Source: Enterococcus saccharolyticus subsp. saccharolyticus (GTDB lineage: Bacteria; Bacillota; Bacilli; Lactobacillales; Enterococcaceae). From it: 64,000 nucleotides of DNA. Where the stretch lies: contig NZ_CP118957.1 in NCBI RefSeq assembly GCF_029023825.1, positions 2,528,501 through 2,592,500 of the forward strand, written 5' to 3'. This document shows, piece after piece, positions 10,501-18,648 of this stretch. The notes below the pieces were generated by a model. The model saw only the letters and a program-made list of their open reading frames with translations, searched no databases and was not told where the DNA came from. Numbering within the stretch: the first letter of the stretch is position 1; every line of letters begins with the position of its first letter. The position numbers and the translations under genes are program-made.

Positions 10501-11635
10501 GTTGTGCATCCACTGTCTGTTGATAATCTGTTAATTGTTGTTGCTTTAGTTGTTTATTTTGTGTTTGGTTGTGAATATCTTGTGCAATACTATCTAATGT
10601 TTCTTTTAATTCTTCTCCCCGTCTGACTAAGTTAATTCCATCATGTTGGTGTAATTCTTCAATAATCTGCTCTAATGCTTTTAACTGATTATTATTTTCT
10701 ATTTTCAAAACTTCTTCTTGATTCAATTCCAACATGACTTGCTTATTTTCTTCACTTAATGTTTGTACGTCTCTGGTTCGTCTATTTTTCGTATTACGAA
10801 TCTCTAACCACTTTTCGGCAATTTGTCCGATAAACTCTTCCTGCCAGCGAATATACACTTTAGCAAAACGATCCAAATCACGGATTTCAGTAGTGACACT
10901 CCCTAAACGTTCTTGGTGTCCTTCTAATTGTTCAATCGTTTTCGATAAGGTGAGCACTTCTTCTTCTTTTAATTTAGGTAAAGAGTCTCGTAAAATACCA
11001 TAAATCACAGTTGGTCGAAAGTCTTTAGATAATTTAGGGCTTCGTAAATTAATTAATAACGCAATCAATTCATCAAATTGTTCCATAGTACTAAAACCAA
11101 AAATTCGCTCATTCACAAATTTTTTGTATGCGTGTTGCGTCTCAAACAAACGTCCTTTTCCTTCTAAACGATTTTTCAATTTTATTCTTGTAAACGGCAC
11201 CAATTCATCTTTACGTATCTCTTCATAAAGTTCCAAATCAATCCCAATTCGTTGATTATTTTCTACAACAAAAAACCACTTACTTAATTTCCCTCCACGA
11301 CGTGCGTGTAAGCCAATTCCTACCGTTAAATACTCCTCACGATTTTCTTTTTTGACTTCTAAAAAAAGATAGCCTGTACGCTCATCCTCTTCAGATACAT
11401 TTTTTTCACCTAACAAATATTCATCCATTTTGCGATCACGTGAACCAAACGAATCCAAACGGTATGCACTTGTATCCCCATCAAATAAGACTGGAAATAA
11501 ACTTTGCATGGTCAATGATTTTCCCGAACCATTCGTTCCACGCAATAGCATTTTCCCATTGGCAAATTCAAAAATTTGATTTTGATAATACCAAAAATTC
11601 AACAATCCTACCCGATTAATTAGCCATTTACTCAT
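7556..11635 (-). CDS. jetC: Wadjet type II SMC-like ATPase JetC (TIGR02680 type)
   Basis: A giant SMC-like ATPase of 1359 residues. Walker A is RGTNGSGKSLTMQ close to the N-terminus, the signature motif is FSGGEKAISMYLPLFAA near residue 1235, and Walker B is KMITLDEAFAGIDDRN shortly after. Between them lie several hundred residues rich in Gln, Glu, Lys and Leu, typical of two coiled-coil arms and a hinge. The start at 11635 makes a 4-bp ATGA overlap with jetB and leaves the family N-terminus MSKWLINRVGLLNFWYY; a longer reading to 11716 lies wholly inside jetB and is rejected. In studied Wadjet complexes the JetC dimer extrudes DNA loops and senses small circular DNA. All ATPase motifs are present. 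Confidence 0.92.
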   Translation of the reverse strand: MSKWLINRVGLLNFWYYQNQIFEFANGKMLLRGTNGSGKSLTMQSLFPVLFDGDTSAYRLDSFGSRDRKMDEYLLGEKNVSEEDERTGYLFLEVKKENREEYLTVGIGLHARRGGKLSKWFFVVENNQRIGIDLELYEEIRKDELVPFTRIKLKNRLEGKGRLFETQHAYKKFVNERIFGFSTMEQFDELIALLINLRSPKLSKDFRPTVIYGILRDSLPKLKEEEVLTLSKTIEQLEGHQERLGSVTTEIRDLDRFAKVYIRWQEEFIGQIAEKWLEIRNTKNRRTRDVQTLSEENKQVMLELNQEEVLKIENNNQLKALEQIIEELHQHDGINLVRRGEELKETLDSIAQDIHNQTQNKQLKQQQLTDYQQTVDAQQQQREKYVKEMEEYLEDNECEGYATLLHLELLDSDYTKKFQATLSEKEYVYWQSEITKRKKHFQELSQRIQKFEYLERQLRTEERALGEIQQKLDELQRDMRHWQQTRQDEIEHWKQALESWRQHAAFPLSEKQSATISYQMNLLLEEEIREEQVLALVTESYQQALTDNQTQLVALESHCQEVEQKKQRLQQEIREWEAQKMPVVPQSKDRQKNRDQLTGKNYVPFYQSVDFLPSVSQNTKDGLEGALFASGLLDSLISTEGLLLADDSQILPKPKFFTTTLSDFLTVNQEIDPILQPLVADILQSVVVDEVDSELPSIFQEGHYYLANIKGQMPIDYQASYIGATSQARYRQTMIANLQQELAVWSEESHQLAMRVEENKTIRQAIQQSYQQRPKGTEVYEAIDQKNKVLNEWQSEQGVFERKQQEVNRYIQQMRQETIVLHDLAAGDGLALKSTVYQEMVTYAENYSANIKDAYTQYQLLSSNYQHMDSLQKTVRLYQREVEELIQMIDELNAAYHRHERFVKENLKQQEIANVEALQQQLHTARQEKHSRDELRNRTEDNIILLSQKVAENQVKLTANQEELALITYQERLWQQLFEKEVYQMTNDSNYQNQLVTLAREKRRTVDVKRLKSRSDNVIKQFSFIREQLPDYQPSLNTVTCVDIPSENQQLGEFLYYNQYQKPAFLSEGQTQTVFDLLEQLKAQKLTLQDLLQKDDEKLFKRVILESVGNILRVRINQSMEWIEKMNRLLQEQKNSSGLSLSIHWKGLASTSEKDLGTKKLVSLLQKPVTLLSETDRLAISRHFQEKVQLAQDIAQQNEENRSTLFQAITQVLDYRDWFEFELTYKRANEGYQSQTLSDKKFNQFSGGEKAISMYLPLFAAVHSRYSDAKEFCPKMITLDEAFAGIDDRNIAELFKACEQLGFNYVMNSQALFGDYPTVSQLMIYELLRPQNINLVTAIRYYWDGNQKHLLLEELIMDE

Positions 11636-12744
11636 ATTTTCGCCTCCATTTCCGCAATTAAACGACCAAAGACTGGCAAAATTGAAATTGTTTCGTTCTC
11701 TTCTATTAATTGCCAAGATTTTGCTCGATTCAGTAAAGTCACTGATAGTTGTTCTAACGACATCTCTTTAAATTCTTTTGACCAATAAGAAGAATAGCTT
11801 TGTTGCAGTTTTCTGACCAATACTTCCCAATCTTCTACGGTCAATTCTATCACTCCATACACAGAGTAATCTGCTCCATCTGCTCTGAGAATTGTTGCTA
11901 ATTGAATCAGTATTTCATCAACCACCCGTCGACTAGGGAATACTTCTGACCAACCTTCCCTTTTTTCGAGAGTAAACGCAGCATAGTCACGATAGAGTTC
12001 AAAATAAAAATCTGTGTAGTCTTCAATATACTCTTGTGTATGGAAGTAATAATTACGTAAGCGGACAAAAATCTCTTCATTTTCTGCGGTGCGATAAATG
12101 ACTGGCTCCATCATTAAACGTTGATATAACAATTGGTTTCCTTCCAGATTGCGGCTTGTTTGTAAGTCTTGCCAGTAGTGCTCAAAACTTTCATACGCTA
12201 TATACGATTGTGGCGCCCGCGATAAAAATGCCCGTGCTTGTGTCGTTGTTGTAAACAACACTTCTTGGTTCATTTCTGATTGCTCAAAATTTTCTTCTTC
12301 TCCTTGAATTTTTTCAATGAGATGTAGTTCTTGTAATTTTTTGATTACCCGTACCAAACTTTTCCGTTGATTGTAATTGGTCCAGTCAAGAAAAATTTCT
12401 TCAGGCGCCAATAACTCTAAATCACGAATCAATTCATCTAACATAAAAGGCGTCTCGTTTTCTAATCCTTCAATATACGCCATAGCGCAACAAAATAAGG
12501 CATAATCAAAAGAAGATTGAAAACCAATATCACCCATCCAAGAGGCAAGTTTATGTGGTCGTTTAAGCAATTGAATATACTGCTGACGAATCACTAAACT
12601 CATGCCAAAACGTCGCCGTAATTCCTTTTGTAATTCATTTTGATGTCTCCTTAAAAAATTATAACTATCAAAATCTACTGTACGAACAATCCAAAAATTT
12701 TCAAAAAGTAGTTTGAATGCTCTTCGCCATTCTTCTGGTTTCAT
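11632..12744 (-). CDS. jetB: Wadjet type II subunit JetB (TIGR02678/DUF2398 type)
   Basis: A 370-residue protein, the second gene of the operon. It starts MKPEEWRRAFKLLFENFWIV and contains LRRHQNELQKELRRRFG, features of the TIGR02678/DUF2398 family. The fold is predicted to be mostly winged helices, the role played by the KITE subunit (MksE-like) that binds the kleisin JetA. It overlaps jetA and jetC by 4 bp each (ATGA), the usual sign of stoichiometric coupled translation. No catalytic motif is visible, as expected for a structural subunit. Confidence 0.88.
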   Translation of the reverse strand: MKPEEWRRAFKLLFENFWIVRTVDFDSYNFLRRHQNELQKELRRRFGMSLVIRQQYIQLLKRPHKLASWMGDIGFQSSFDYALFCCAMAYIEGLENETPFMLDELIRDLELLAPEEIFLDWTNYNQRKSLVRVIKKLQELHLIEKIQGEEENFEQSEMNQEVLFTTTTQARAFLSRAPQSYIAYESFEHYWQDLQTSRNLEGNQLLYQRLMMEPVIYRTAENEEIFVRLRNYYFHTQEYIEDYTDFYFELYRDYAAFTLEKREGWSEVFPSRRVVDEILIQLATILRADGADYSVYGVIELTVEDWEVLVRKLQQSYSSYWSKEFKEMSLEQLSVTLLNRAKSWQLIEENETISILPVFGRLIAEMEAKI

Positions 12745-14213
12745 ACAACTCTCCTCATCTCTACTTTAGGCATCTCTAATTGACCGTCTTCACAACTAAC
12801 CGTAATATCTTGTGTTAAATCAACTGTTACCATAACTGCAAAATCTAATTCTGTCGTAATTTTTTGTGTAATTACTGTTTGTTTTTGTATTGCTGTAGGC
12901 ATATAAGAAGAAATAGCCAAACTTATCCATTTTAAAAATACCGTTCGAGTTTGTTTGTCGAGTGATTGAATCGTAGAAAAATCTAAATAATCTTCTTGAA
13001 AATAGCTATCAATTTTTTGGCGAAATTGGATTTGTTGTTTTTTAAATTCTGCTAATTGTTTTTGTTGTTCCACTTTATTTAAGGTAAAACTTTTTGCACG
13101 TCGTTCCTGACCTACGCCACGTCCTCGTCCATGAAAAAGCAATTTTCCTGGAAGTAACGCCCAACTATCGGCACGATTACTTGTTGTATTACTTCCTTCA
13201 TTTACATAGTAATGACGACTGTGTTCTAGCCCGAAAATACCTGCATACATTTTTTGTGCGTCTTCAAGCGTTTCTGCTTGATAGAACCATCTAGCCAAAT
13301 GTAAATAATCTTTGTTACGACTTTGGTATTGATGAATTTCTTGACCAAAGTAATAAATTAAACCCGTAATTTTAGTGATCATTTGATCCGTTTGTTGCAT
13401 TAAATTTTCGTATTCACTCGGTCGATCTGCAGTACCAATAAACCAATTTTTTAATGCTTGAATCTCTCCTAAAACCTGCTCCTGTACCTCTTCATAAGTA
13501 ATCTGATCCATCATGGGTACTTCTTGCTCTTTTTGGTAAATACCTGCAATTAATTTTCCTTGTTCAATTGTATCAAATTGTTTAACTACAACAATAAATT
13601 GGTGATACAAATTTTGTAGAGTACTAATGAAATCACGCAAATAAGAAACAAATTTATCTTTGTATACAAGAAATTGTTCTGTTTTCATTCGACTATCTAC
13701 TTCTGGACTAGTAATATAACCAATATAGTTTGCTGTATCTTCCCCGACTTTGCGAAATTCCTCGCGAATTTTTTGCCATAATTCCACAATATCTTCGGGT
13801 TCATTTATTAATTTTTCTAATAATCGCAACAGTGTTCGAATCCCCTTTTCATCCAATGCACCTCTTGCTGTATGTTTCTGATGAATTAATTGATAGACCA
13901 TCTCTTCAATTAAGATACCATTCTCCGTAATTTGATAGCGAAAATTTTTGTTACGATATTCCTCAATTGTTTTTGGACGGAGCATCTCTTGTTGTTTTTG
14001 TAAATTCCCCCATATTACCAATTGCTCTAAATCTTGATCTAATTCTAATTGTCCATAATTTGAAGAAAATTCTTCCTGCATCATTTGTAGAATTTCTGGA
14101 CGATATAAAATTCCTTGCATTTGTCGATGACGCTTATAAAAAAAGCGCATAATTTGACGATACCGTTCTACATTGCCAACAACTAAATAACTCGCAGTTA
14201 ATACTTTTTCCAT
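12741..14213 (-). CDS. jetA: Wadjet type II kleisin-like subunit JetA (TIGR02677/DUF2397 type)
   Basis: A 490-residue protein that opens the Wadjet operon. VERYRQIMRFFYKRH near residue 15 and LEQLVIWGNLQ near residue 65 are typical of the TIGR02677/DUF2397 family, which acts as the kleisin (MksF-like) that closes the SMC ring. The RGRGVGQERRAKSF stretch near residue 365 is basic and may touch DNA. An AGCGAGG ribosome binding site lies 7 bp before the ATG. Only 35 bp separate the start codon from the inverted repeat of an IS3-family element, so the native promoter has probably been displaced and expression may depend on the element. Confidence 0.88.
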   Translation of the reverse strand: MEKVLTASYLVVGNVERYRQIMRFFYKRHRQMQGILYRPEILQMMQEEFSSNYGQLELDQDLEQLVIWGNLQKQQEMLRPKTIEEYRNKNFRYQITENGILIEEMVYQLIHQKHTARGALDEKGIRTLLRLLEKLINEPEDIVELWQKIREEFRKVGEDTANYIGYITSPEVDSRMKTEQFLVYKDKFVSYLRDFISTLQNLYHQFIVVVKQFDTIEQGKLIAGIYQKEQEVPMMDQITYEEVQEQVLGEIQALKNWFIGTADRPSEYENLMQQTDQMITKITGLIYYFGQEIHQYQSRNKDYLHLARWFYQAETLEDAQKMYAGIFGLEHSRHYYVNEGSNTTSNRADSWALLPGKLLFHGRGRGVGQERRAKSFTLNKVEQQKQLAEFKKQQIQFRQKIDSYFQEDYLDFSTIQSLDKQTRTVFLKWISLAISSYMPTAIQKQTVITQKITTELDFAVMVTVDLTQDITVSCEDGQLEMPKVEMRRVV

Positions 14214-14383
14214 AGAAAATCCTCGCTCTCTTTATTTGAAAATGGTATGGTTCTACATATTTAGACAATTTTTGCTTGCTCCGATTGCACTTGACAATGA
14301 GCCTCTTAGAACGTGATTCACTTTGGGTGAAGAGACTCAGAAAATTAATCCTTTCTCTAGAAGTACCACACTCTGACTCATTA

Positions 14384-15262
14384 TCAAGTATTCGCTTGCG
14401 CCAATCTCTGATTTCTAACTTCAAAAGGTGTTCGATAATCTAAACTTGCATGAATTCGTTCATAGTTCCACCAATAAGTAAATTCGTAGATCTTATCATG
14501 TAAATCTTTCAAATTACGAAATTTTTCTCCTTCAACGCCTTCTTTTTTCAATGCTTTAAAGGTTGCTTCTGCTACTGCATTATCAAAAGGACAGCCTTTT
14601 TTACTTAAAGACCGCTTAATTTGATGCTTTTGTAAGAGTTCACTAATCCGATAGTTGGCAAATTCCGTTCCACGATCAGTGTGAAAGATTTGAATATCCT
14701 GTAAATTATAACGGACTTTCTCCAATGTTTCTGCAACCATCTTTGCATCCTTTTTAAAACTACACGTAAAACTAATGATTTCTCGATTATATAAATCCAC
14801 TATAAAGCAAATATAGGCTGATTTGGTGCCAACTTTTACACGAGTTAAATCGGATACGACGACTTCAAGGAGATTCTTAGTTTTGAATTGCCGATTCAAA
14901 AGATTTTCAATAGCTGCTTCATTACAAGATTGACTTTCTACTTTGTATATCGCTTGTGTATATTTTGAAACTAATCCTAATTCCTTCATTATGCGTCTTA
15001 TTTTTTGCCGACTAACAATCAATTTTTGTTCTTTTAATTTGACTTTTAATTTACGCGCACCATATATTCCTTTACTCTTTTTAAATTCATTTTCTACATG
15101 ATAACGCACCTTTTCATCAAAAGTACATACTTGTGGTTCATAATAATACGTCCCACGTGAGATACCTAAAGTTTGGCACAACGCTGAGATAGAATATCTT
15201 TCCTTGTTTTCATTAATAAAATGTCTTTTCGTTTCCATATCAGCGTTTTTTACTTTAAACAT
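14384..15262 (-). CDS. IS3-family transposase OrfB
   Basis: A 292-residue DDE transposase. The N-terminus has an HTH_21-like stretch (ISALCQTLGISRGTYYY). The catalytic triad is visible: Asp in VVSDLTRV, Asp in FHTDRGTEFAN, and Glu in NAVAEATFKALKKE. The C-terminal WWNYERIHASLDYRTP is typical of the family. It is probably made mainly as an OrfAB fusion by a -1 frameshift at 15253-15259; an ATG immediately before the slip site allows separate translation as well. Length and motifs suggest an intact enzyme. Confidence 0.92.
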   Translation of the reverse strand: MFKVKNADMETKRHFINENKERYSISALCQTLGISRGTYYYEPQVCTFDEKVRYHVENEFKKSKGIYGARKLKVKLKEQKLIVSRQKIRRIMKELGLVSKYTQAIYKVESQSCNEAAIENLLNRQFKTKNLLEVVVSDLTRVKVGTKSAYICFIVDLYNREIISFTCSFKKDAKMVAETLEKVRYNLQDIQIFHTDRGTEFANYRISELLQKHQIKRSLSKKGCPFDNAVAEATFKALKKEGVEGEKFRNLKDLHDKIYEFTYWWNYERIHASLDYRTPFEVRNQRLAQANT

Positions 15263-15387
15263 AAATTCTGCAATCGTAACTCCTTGTTTTCAGTACGTAA
15301 TTGCTTCATTTCCTGTTTCATTTCGTTCATTTGTTGATAGGGTGTTCTTTGATTTTTGGTACTCTTTTGTTTTCTTGGTCGATTCAT
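15250..15387 (-). CDS. Short IS3 orfA remnant (frameshift partner)
   Basis: A 45-codon frame beginning MNRPRKQKSTKNQRTPYQQM and ending in a leucine-zipper-like LRTENKELRLQN. This matches the C-terminal third of IS3 OrfA proteins; the N-terminal helix-turn-helix is missing. It stops at a TAA directly after the slip heptamer, while a -1 shift enters orfB. No clear ribosome binding site precedes the ATG, so it is likely a truncated orfA. Confidence 0.6.
   Translation of the reverse strand: MNRPRKQKSTKNQRTPYQQMNEMKQEMKQLRTENKELRLQNLCLK
15253..15259 (-). other. Candidate -1 programmed frameshift site in IS3 element
   Basis: The minus strand reads T TTA AAG in the orfA frame, a textbook X-XXY-YYZ slip heptamer, followed by TAA. 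Slipping back one base gives TTT AAA GTA and joins OrfA to OrfB. The orfB ATG lies right before it. Confidence 0.6.
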
Positions 15388-15719
15388 ATTTTTCTACTAT
15401 TAACTATTTTATTTTTACTGTCTAAATAAGTGTAACCTATCTTATATGACAAACTAAGAGAAAGTCTATCATCCAAAAAACATTAAATAACAAAACAAAT
15501 ATAAAACATAAATTTATACATTTCAAAAACTGTCACGCTAATCGCTATACATGCTCACGAAAAAAACATCCGATTAATCATCTTATAATCATTGATTTAT
15601 CAAGACTTAATTTACAAACGTATTCATGAACAAAGTTGTTATTTCTCTAGGTTTAAGCAAGCTTATTTTTTGGTGTATACTAAAATGTAGAAAAATAGAA
15701 TAACAAATGAGCGATTTTC

Positions 15720-16241
15720 ATGAGAAAATATTGCGCAGAATTTATTGGCAGGTTCGTCCTTGTCTTTTTAGGAACAGGTACCGTTGCAATTGCAAACACT
15801 GGAGAAACAGCGATTAGTTACCTTGGTATTGGTTTAGCATTCGGTTTGGCTGTTACAATTATGGCATGTGCGGTCGGTGGCGTTTCTGGTGGAAACTTTA
15901 ATCCGGCAGTGTCTCTAGCGATGATGTTAAACAAACGCTTAGAAGTAAAAGATGGTATTTTTTATATTATTTCTCAATTTTTAGGTGCCATTGCAGCATC
16001 AGGTGTGTTATCAACTTTCATTAACGCCTTAGGTTTACCAAAAGATGGATTTGGACAAACAGATTTCCCAAATATCACTGCTGGGCAAGCATTCTTATTT
16101 GAAGCAATCATTACATTCTTATTCGTTTTCGTCATCTTAATGGTAACAAGCAAAAAATATGGCAATGCTGGTTTAGCACCACTTGTAGGTTCAGCAATTG
16201 CTTCATTTGCAGCCAAATTCATGGGTAGCGAAGAAGCATAA
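15720..16241 (+). CDS. Aquaporin/glycerol-facilitator family protein lacking the second half-pore
   Basis: A 173-residue MIP-family protein; complete members are about 230 residues. The first half is intact, with GGNFNPAVSLA giving NPA box 1, and membrane segments up to about residue 145 (FLFEAIITFLFVFVILMV). Then NAGLAPLV runs directly into GSAIASFAAKFMGSEEA, which is the normal extreme C-terminus of the family. The stretch that should carry the second NPA box (NPARS) and two helices is missing without a frameshift. Full-length relatives have APLV both before and at the end of the lost part, so a deletion between short repeats explains it. A single NPA should not make a working pore, so this is probably a recent loss of function. 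A hairpin terminator follows. Confidence 0.8.
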   Translation: MRKYCAEFIGRFVLVFLGTGTVAIANTGETAISYLGIGLAFGLAVTIMACAVGGVSGGNFNPAVSLAMMLNKRLEVKDGIFYIISQFLGAIAASGVLSTFINALGLPKDGFGQTDFPNITAGQAFLFEAIITFLFVFVILMVTSKKYGNAGLAPLVGSAIASFAAKFMGSEEA

Positions 16242-16247
16242 CATCAA

Positions 16248-16279
16248 AAAAGCGAAGGAAAATTTTCCTTCGCTTTTTT
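16248..16279. terminator. Bidirectional terminator between aquaporin gene and nspC
   Basis: A strong hairpin with AAAGCGAAGGAAAA pairing with TTTTCCTTCGCTTT, with A-rich and T-rich flanks on both sides. It serves the aquaporin gene on the plus strand and the polyamine operon on the minus strand. Confidence 0.85.
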
Positions 16280-16285
16280 TGTGTC

Positions 16286-17434
16286 TTAAGACAGGCGTTC
16301 TTTAAATGCAGCATACCCAAATTCTCTTACCAGTGTAAGGTTATTTTCCGTATCGACCGCCATCATTTTCGCTAAAGGCATGCCGTTAAATGTATTGGTT
16401 TTCACCATCGAATAAATTGCCATATCACAAAAGATTACTTTAGAGCCTATCGTTAATGGTTCGTCAAAAGAATATTCTCCAATCACATCACCTGCTAAGC
16501 AAGTTGGTCCACCAAAACGATACGTATAAGCTTTTTCATTCGCTTGTCCACTATTTATTACAAATGGACGATACGGCATCTCTAAGACATCAGGCATATG
16601 GCAAGTAGCTGACGTATCCAAAATAGCATTCGTCACACCATGATTTTGCGTAATATCTAGGACTTGCGCAACTAAATACCCCGCATTTAAGGCCACAGCT
16701 TCCCCTGGTTCTAAATAAACCGTCACTTGATACGTGTCTTGTATTCGTTGAATGGTTTGAATGAGAGTAGCAACATCATAGTCTTCACGTGTAATATGAT
16801 GTCCCCCACCAAAATTAAGCCATTTCATTTGTGACAAATAGTGCCCAAATTTTGCTTCAACTGCTTGTAAGGTTGTCACTAAATCATCTGCATTTTGTTC
16901 ACACAAAGTATGAAAATGTAAGCCATCAATGCCCACTAAGTCTTCGGCTGTCAATTCATGAGCCAAAATACCTAAGCGTGAACCAGGAGCACAAGGATCA
17001 TAAATTGCATGTCCTTCTTGGGTGGAACATTCCGGATTAATGCGTAACCCCAACGATTTACCACTTGCCATAGCTTCTTTTTTGTAGTAATGCCATTGAC
17101 TTAACGAATTAAAAACAACATGGTCACACAAAGGCAGTACCTCGGTAAATTCCTCTGGGCGATAGGCTGGGGAAAAGACATGGGTTTCCCCGCCAAATTC
17201 TTCAAATCCTAAACGTGCTTCATAAATCCCACTAGCTGTCGTACCATCCAAGTATTCGGCTAGTAACGGATAGAAATAAAACATCGAAAATGCCTTTTGT
17301 GCCAATAAAATCTTACAACCTGTTGCTTGTTTAACGTGCTGTAATCGAGCCAAATTTTTACGCAACAAGTGTTCTTCCACTACAAATGCAGGGGTTTGTA
17401 CACTTGCGACATCCCAATTGATTTCTGGTGTCAT
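16286..17434 (-). CDS. nspC: Carboxynorspermidine/carboxyspermidine decarboxylase
   Basis: A 382-residue PLP-dependent fold-III decarboxylase. ILLAQKAFSMFYFYP near residue 45 holds the lysine that binds PLP; GLHFHTLCEQ, NFGGGHHI and EPGEAVALNAG are the typical NspC stretches, and the C-terminal FGGPTCLAGDVIGEY carries the active-site cysteine. It removes the carboxyl group from carboxyspermidine (or carboxynorspermidine) to give spermidine (or norspermidine). It is the last gene of the polyamine operon, with its ATG overlapping the stop of the partner dehydrogenase by one base (TAATG). Confidence 0.9.
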   Translation of the reverse strand: MTPEINWDVASVQTPAFVVEEHLLRKNLARLQHVKQATGCKILLAQKAFSMFYFYPLLAEYLDGTTASGIYEARLGFEEFGGETHVFSPAYRPEEFTEVLPLCDHVVFNSLSQWHYYKKEAMASGKSLGLRINPECSTQEGHAIYDPCAPGSRLGILAHELTAEDLVGIDGLHFHTLCEQNADDLVTTLQAVEAKFGHYLSQMKWLNFGGGHHITREDYDVATLIQTIQRIQDTYQVTVYLEPGEAVALNAGYLVAQVLDITQNHGVTNAILDTSATCHMPDVLEMPYRPFVINSGQANEKAYTYRFGGPTCLAGDVIGEYSFDEPLTIGSKVIFCDMAIYSMVKTNTFNGMPLAKMMAVDTENNLTLVREFGYAAFKERLS

Positions 17435-18636
17435 TATTCGCTCACCAAGGTTGGATTAAAATCTTCTACCCATGGTAATCCCCATGTGTTCAATGCCTCC
17501 ATAAATGGATCTGGATCCAATTCTTCTACATTGTGGACACCTGGTTTGTTCCATGTACCATTCACAACCAACATTGCACCAATCATTGCTGGTACGCCTG
17601 TTGTATATGAAACTGCTTGTGAGCCAACTTCCGCATAACAGGCTTCATGGTCACAAACATTGTACACATAATAATTCACATCTTTACCTTCTTTTTTACC
17701 ACGGTAAATACAGCCAATATTCGTTTTCCCTTTCGTACGTGGTCCTAAAGAAGCAGGATCTGGTAACACAGCTTTTAAAAACTGCAACGGAATGATTTCT
17801 TTGCCTTCATAGATGATTGGTTCAATCGATGTCATCCCCACGTTTTCTAAACATTTCAAATGCGTCAGATAACTTTCACCAAACGTCATAAAGAAACGAA
17901 TACGTTTGATACCTTTGATATTTAAAGCCAATGATTCTAATTCTTCATGGTGTAATAAATACATGTCTTTCGGTCCAACTTCCGGAAAATCATAGACTTT
18001 TTTGATTTCCATAGGCGCTGTTTCAATCCAATCACCATTTTCCCAATAACTACCATTCGCTGAAACTTCACGAATATTGATTTCTGGGTTAAAGTTCGTC
18101 GCAAACGGATAACCATGGTCACCAGCATTGCAGTCTAAAATATCAATGTAATTAATTTCATCAAAGTAATGTTTTTGAGCATATGCGGAGAAAACACCCG
18201 TCACACCTGGATCAAATCCAGAACCTAAAATTGCTGTAATACCCGCTTTTTCAAATTTTTCTCGGTATTCCCATTGCCATTTGTATTCAAATTTTGCTGT
18301 ATCTTCTGGTTCATAATTCGCAGTATCTAAATAATGTGTTTTGGTTGCTAAACAAGCATCCATAATCGTTAAGTCTTGGTAAGGTAATGCCAAGTTAATG
18401 ACGATATCTGGTTGAACATCGTTAATTAAATCAACCAATTCGTTCACGTTGTCCGCGTTAACTTGGGCTGTCGAAATTTTACAACCTTGTCCATCTAATT
18501 TTGCTTTTAAATCGTCGCATTTTTGTTTGGTTCTTGAAGCAATACAGATTTCTTCAAATACAGCGCTATTTTGCACACATTTATGAACCGTTACTCCTGC
18601 GACGCCACCTGCGCCAATGATCAATGCTTTTGCCAT
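17434..18636 (-). CDS. Carboxy(nor)spermidine dehydrogenase, saccharopine-dehydrogenase family
   Basis: A 400-residue oxidoreductase of the LYS1/saccharopine dehydrogenase family. The NAD(P) site is IIGAGGVAGVTVHKC at the N-terminus; GSGFDPGVTGVFSAYA near residue 140 is typical of carboxynorspermidine synthase. It joins putrescine (or diaminopropane) with aspartate semialdehyde and reduces the Schiff base, giving carboxyspermidine for the NspC enzyme encoded right behind it. A TTAGGAGAG site precedes the ATG, 12 bp after speB. The choice between spermidine and norspermidine as final product cannot be read from sequence, but putrescine supplied by SpeA-SpeB in the same operon favours spermidine. 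Confidence 0.88.
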   Translation of the reverse strand: MAKALIIGAGGVAGVTVHKCVQNSAVFEEICIASRTKQKCDDLKAKLDGQGCKISTAQVNADNVNELVDLINDVQPDIVINLALPYQDLTIMDACLATKTHYLDTANYEPEDTAKFEYKWQWEYREKFEKAGITAILGSGFDPGVTGVFSAYAQKHYFDEINYIDILDCNAGDHGYPFATNFNPEINIREVSANGSYWENGDWIETAPMEIKKVYDFPEVGPKDMYLLHHEELESLALNIKGIKRIRFFMTFGESYLTHLKCLENVGMTSIEPIIYEGKEIIPLQFLKAVLPDPASLGPRTKGKTNIGCIYRGKKEGKDVNYYVYNVCDHEACYAEVGSQAVSYTTGVPAMIGAMLVVNGTWNKPGVHNVEELDPDPFMEALNTWGLPWVEDFNPTLVSE

Positions 18637-18648
18637 TTTTTCACTCTC

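Larger units (their letters stand above)
14249..15438 (-). mobile_element. IS3-family insertion sequence (about 1.19 kb)
   Basis: The ends are imperfect inverted repeats, GGTTCTACATATTTAGACAA at the left and GGTTACACTTATTTAGACAG read from the right on the other strand. Inside are a short orfA and a full orfB of the DDE type joined by a TTTAAAG slip site, the plan of IS3-family elements. A usual orfA is about 95 residues; here only its C-terminal 45 codons fit, so the copy may be internally deleted at the orfA side. The element is transcribed towards jetA. No clear target duplication was seen by eye. Confidence 0.72.
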
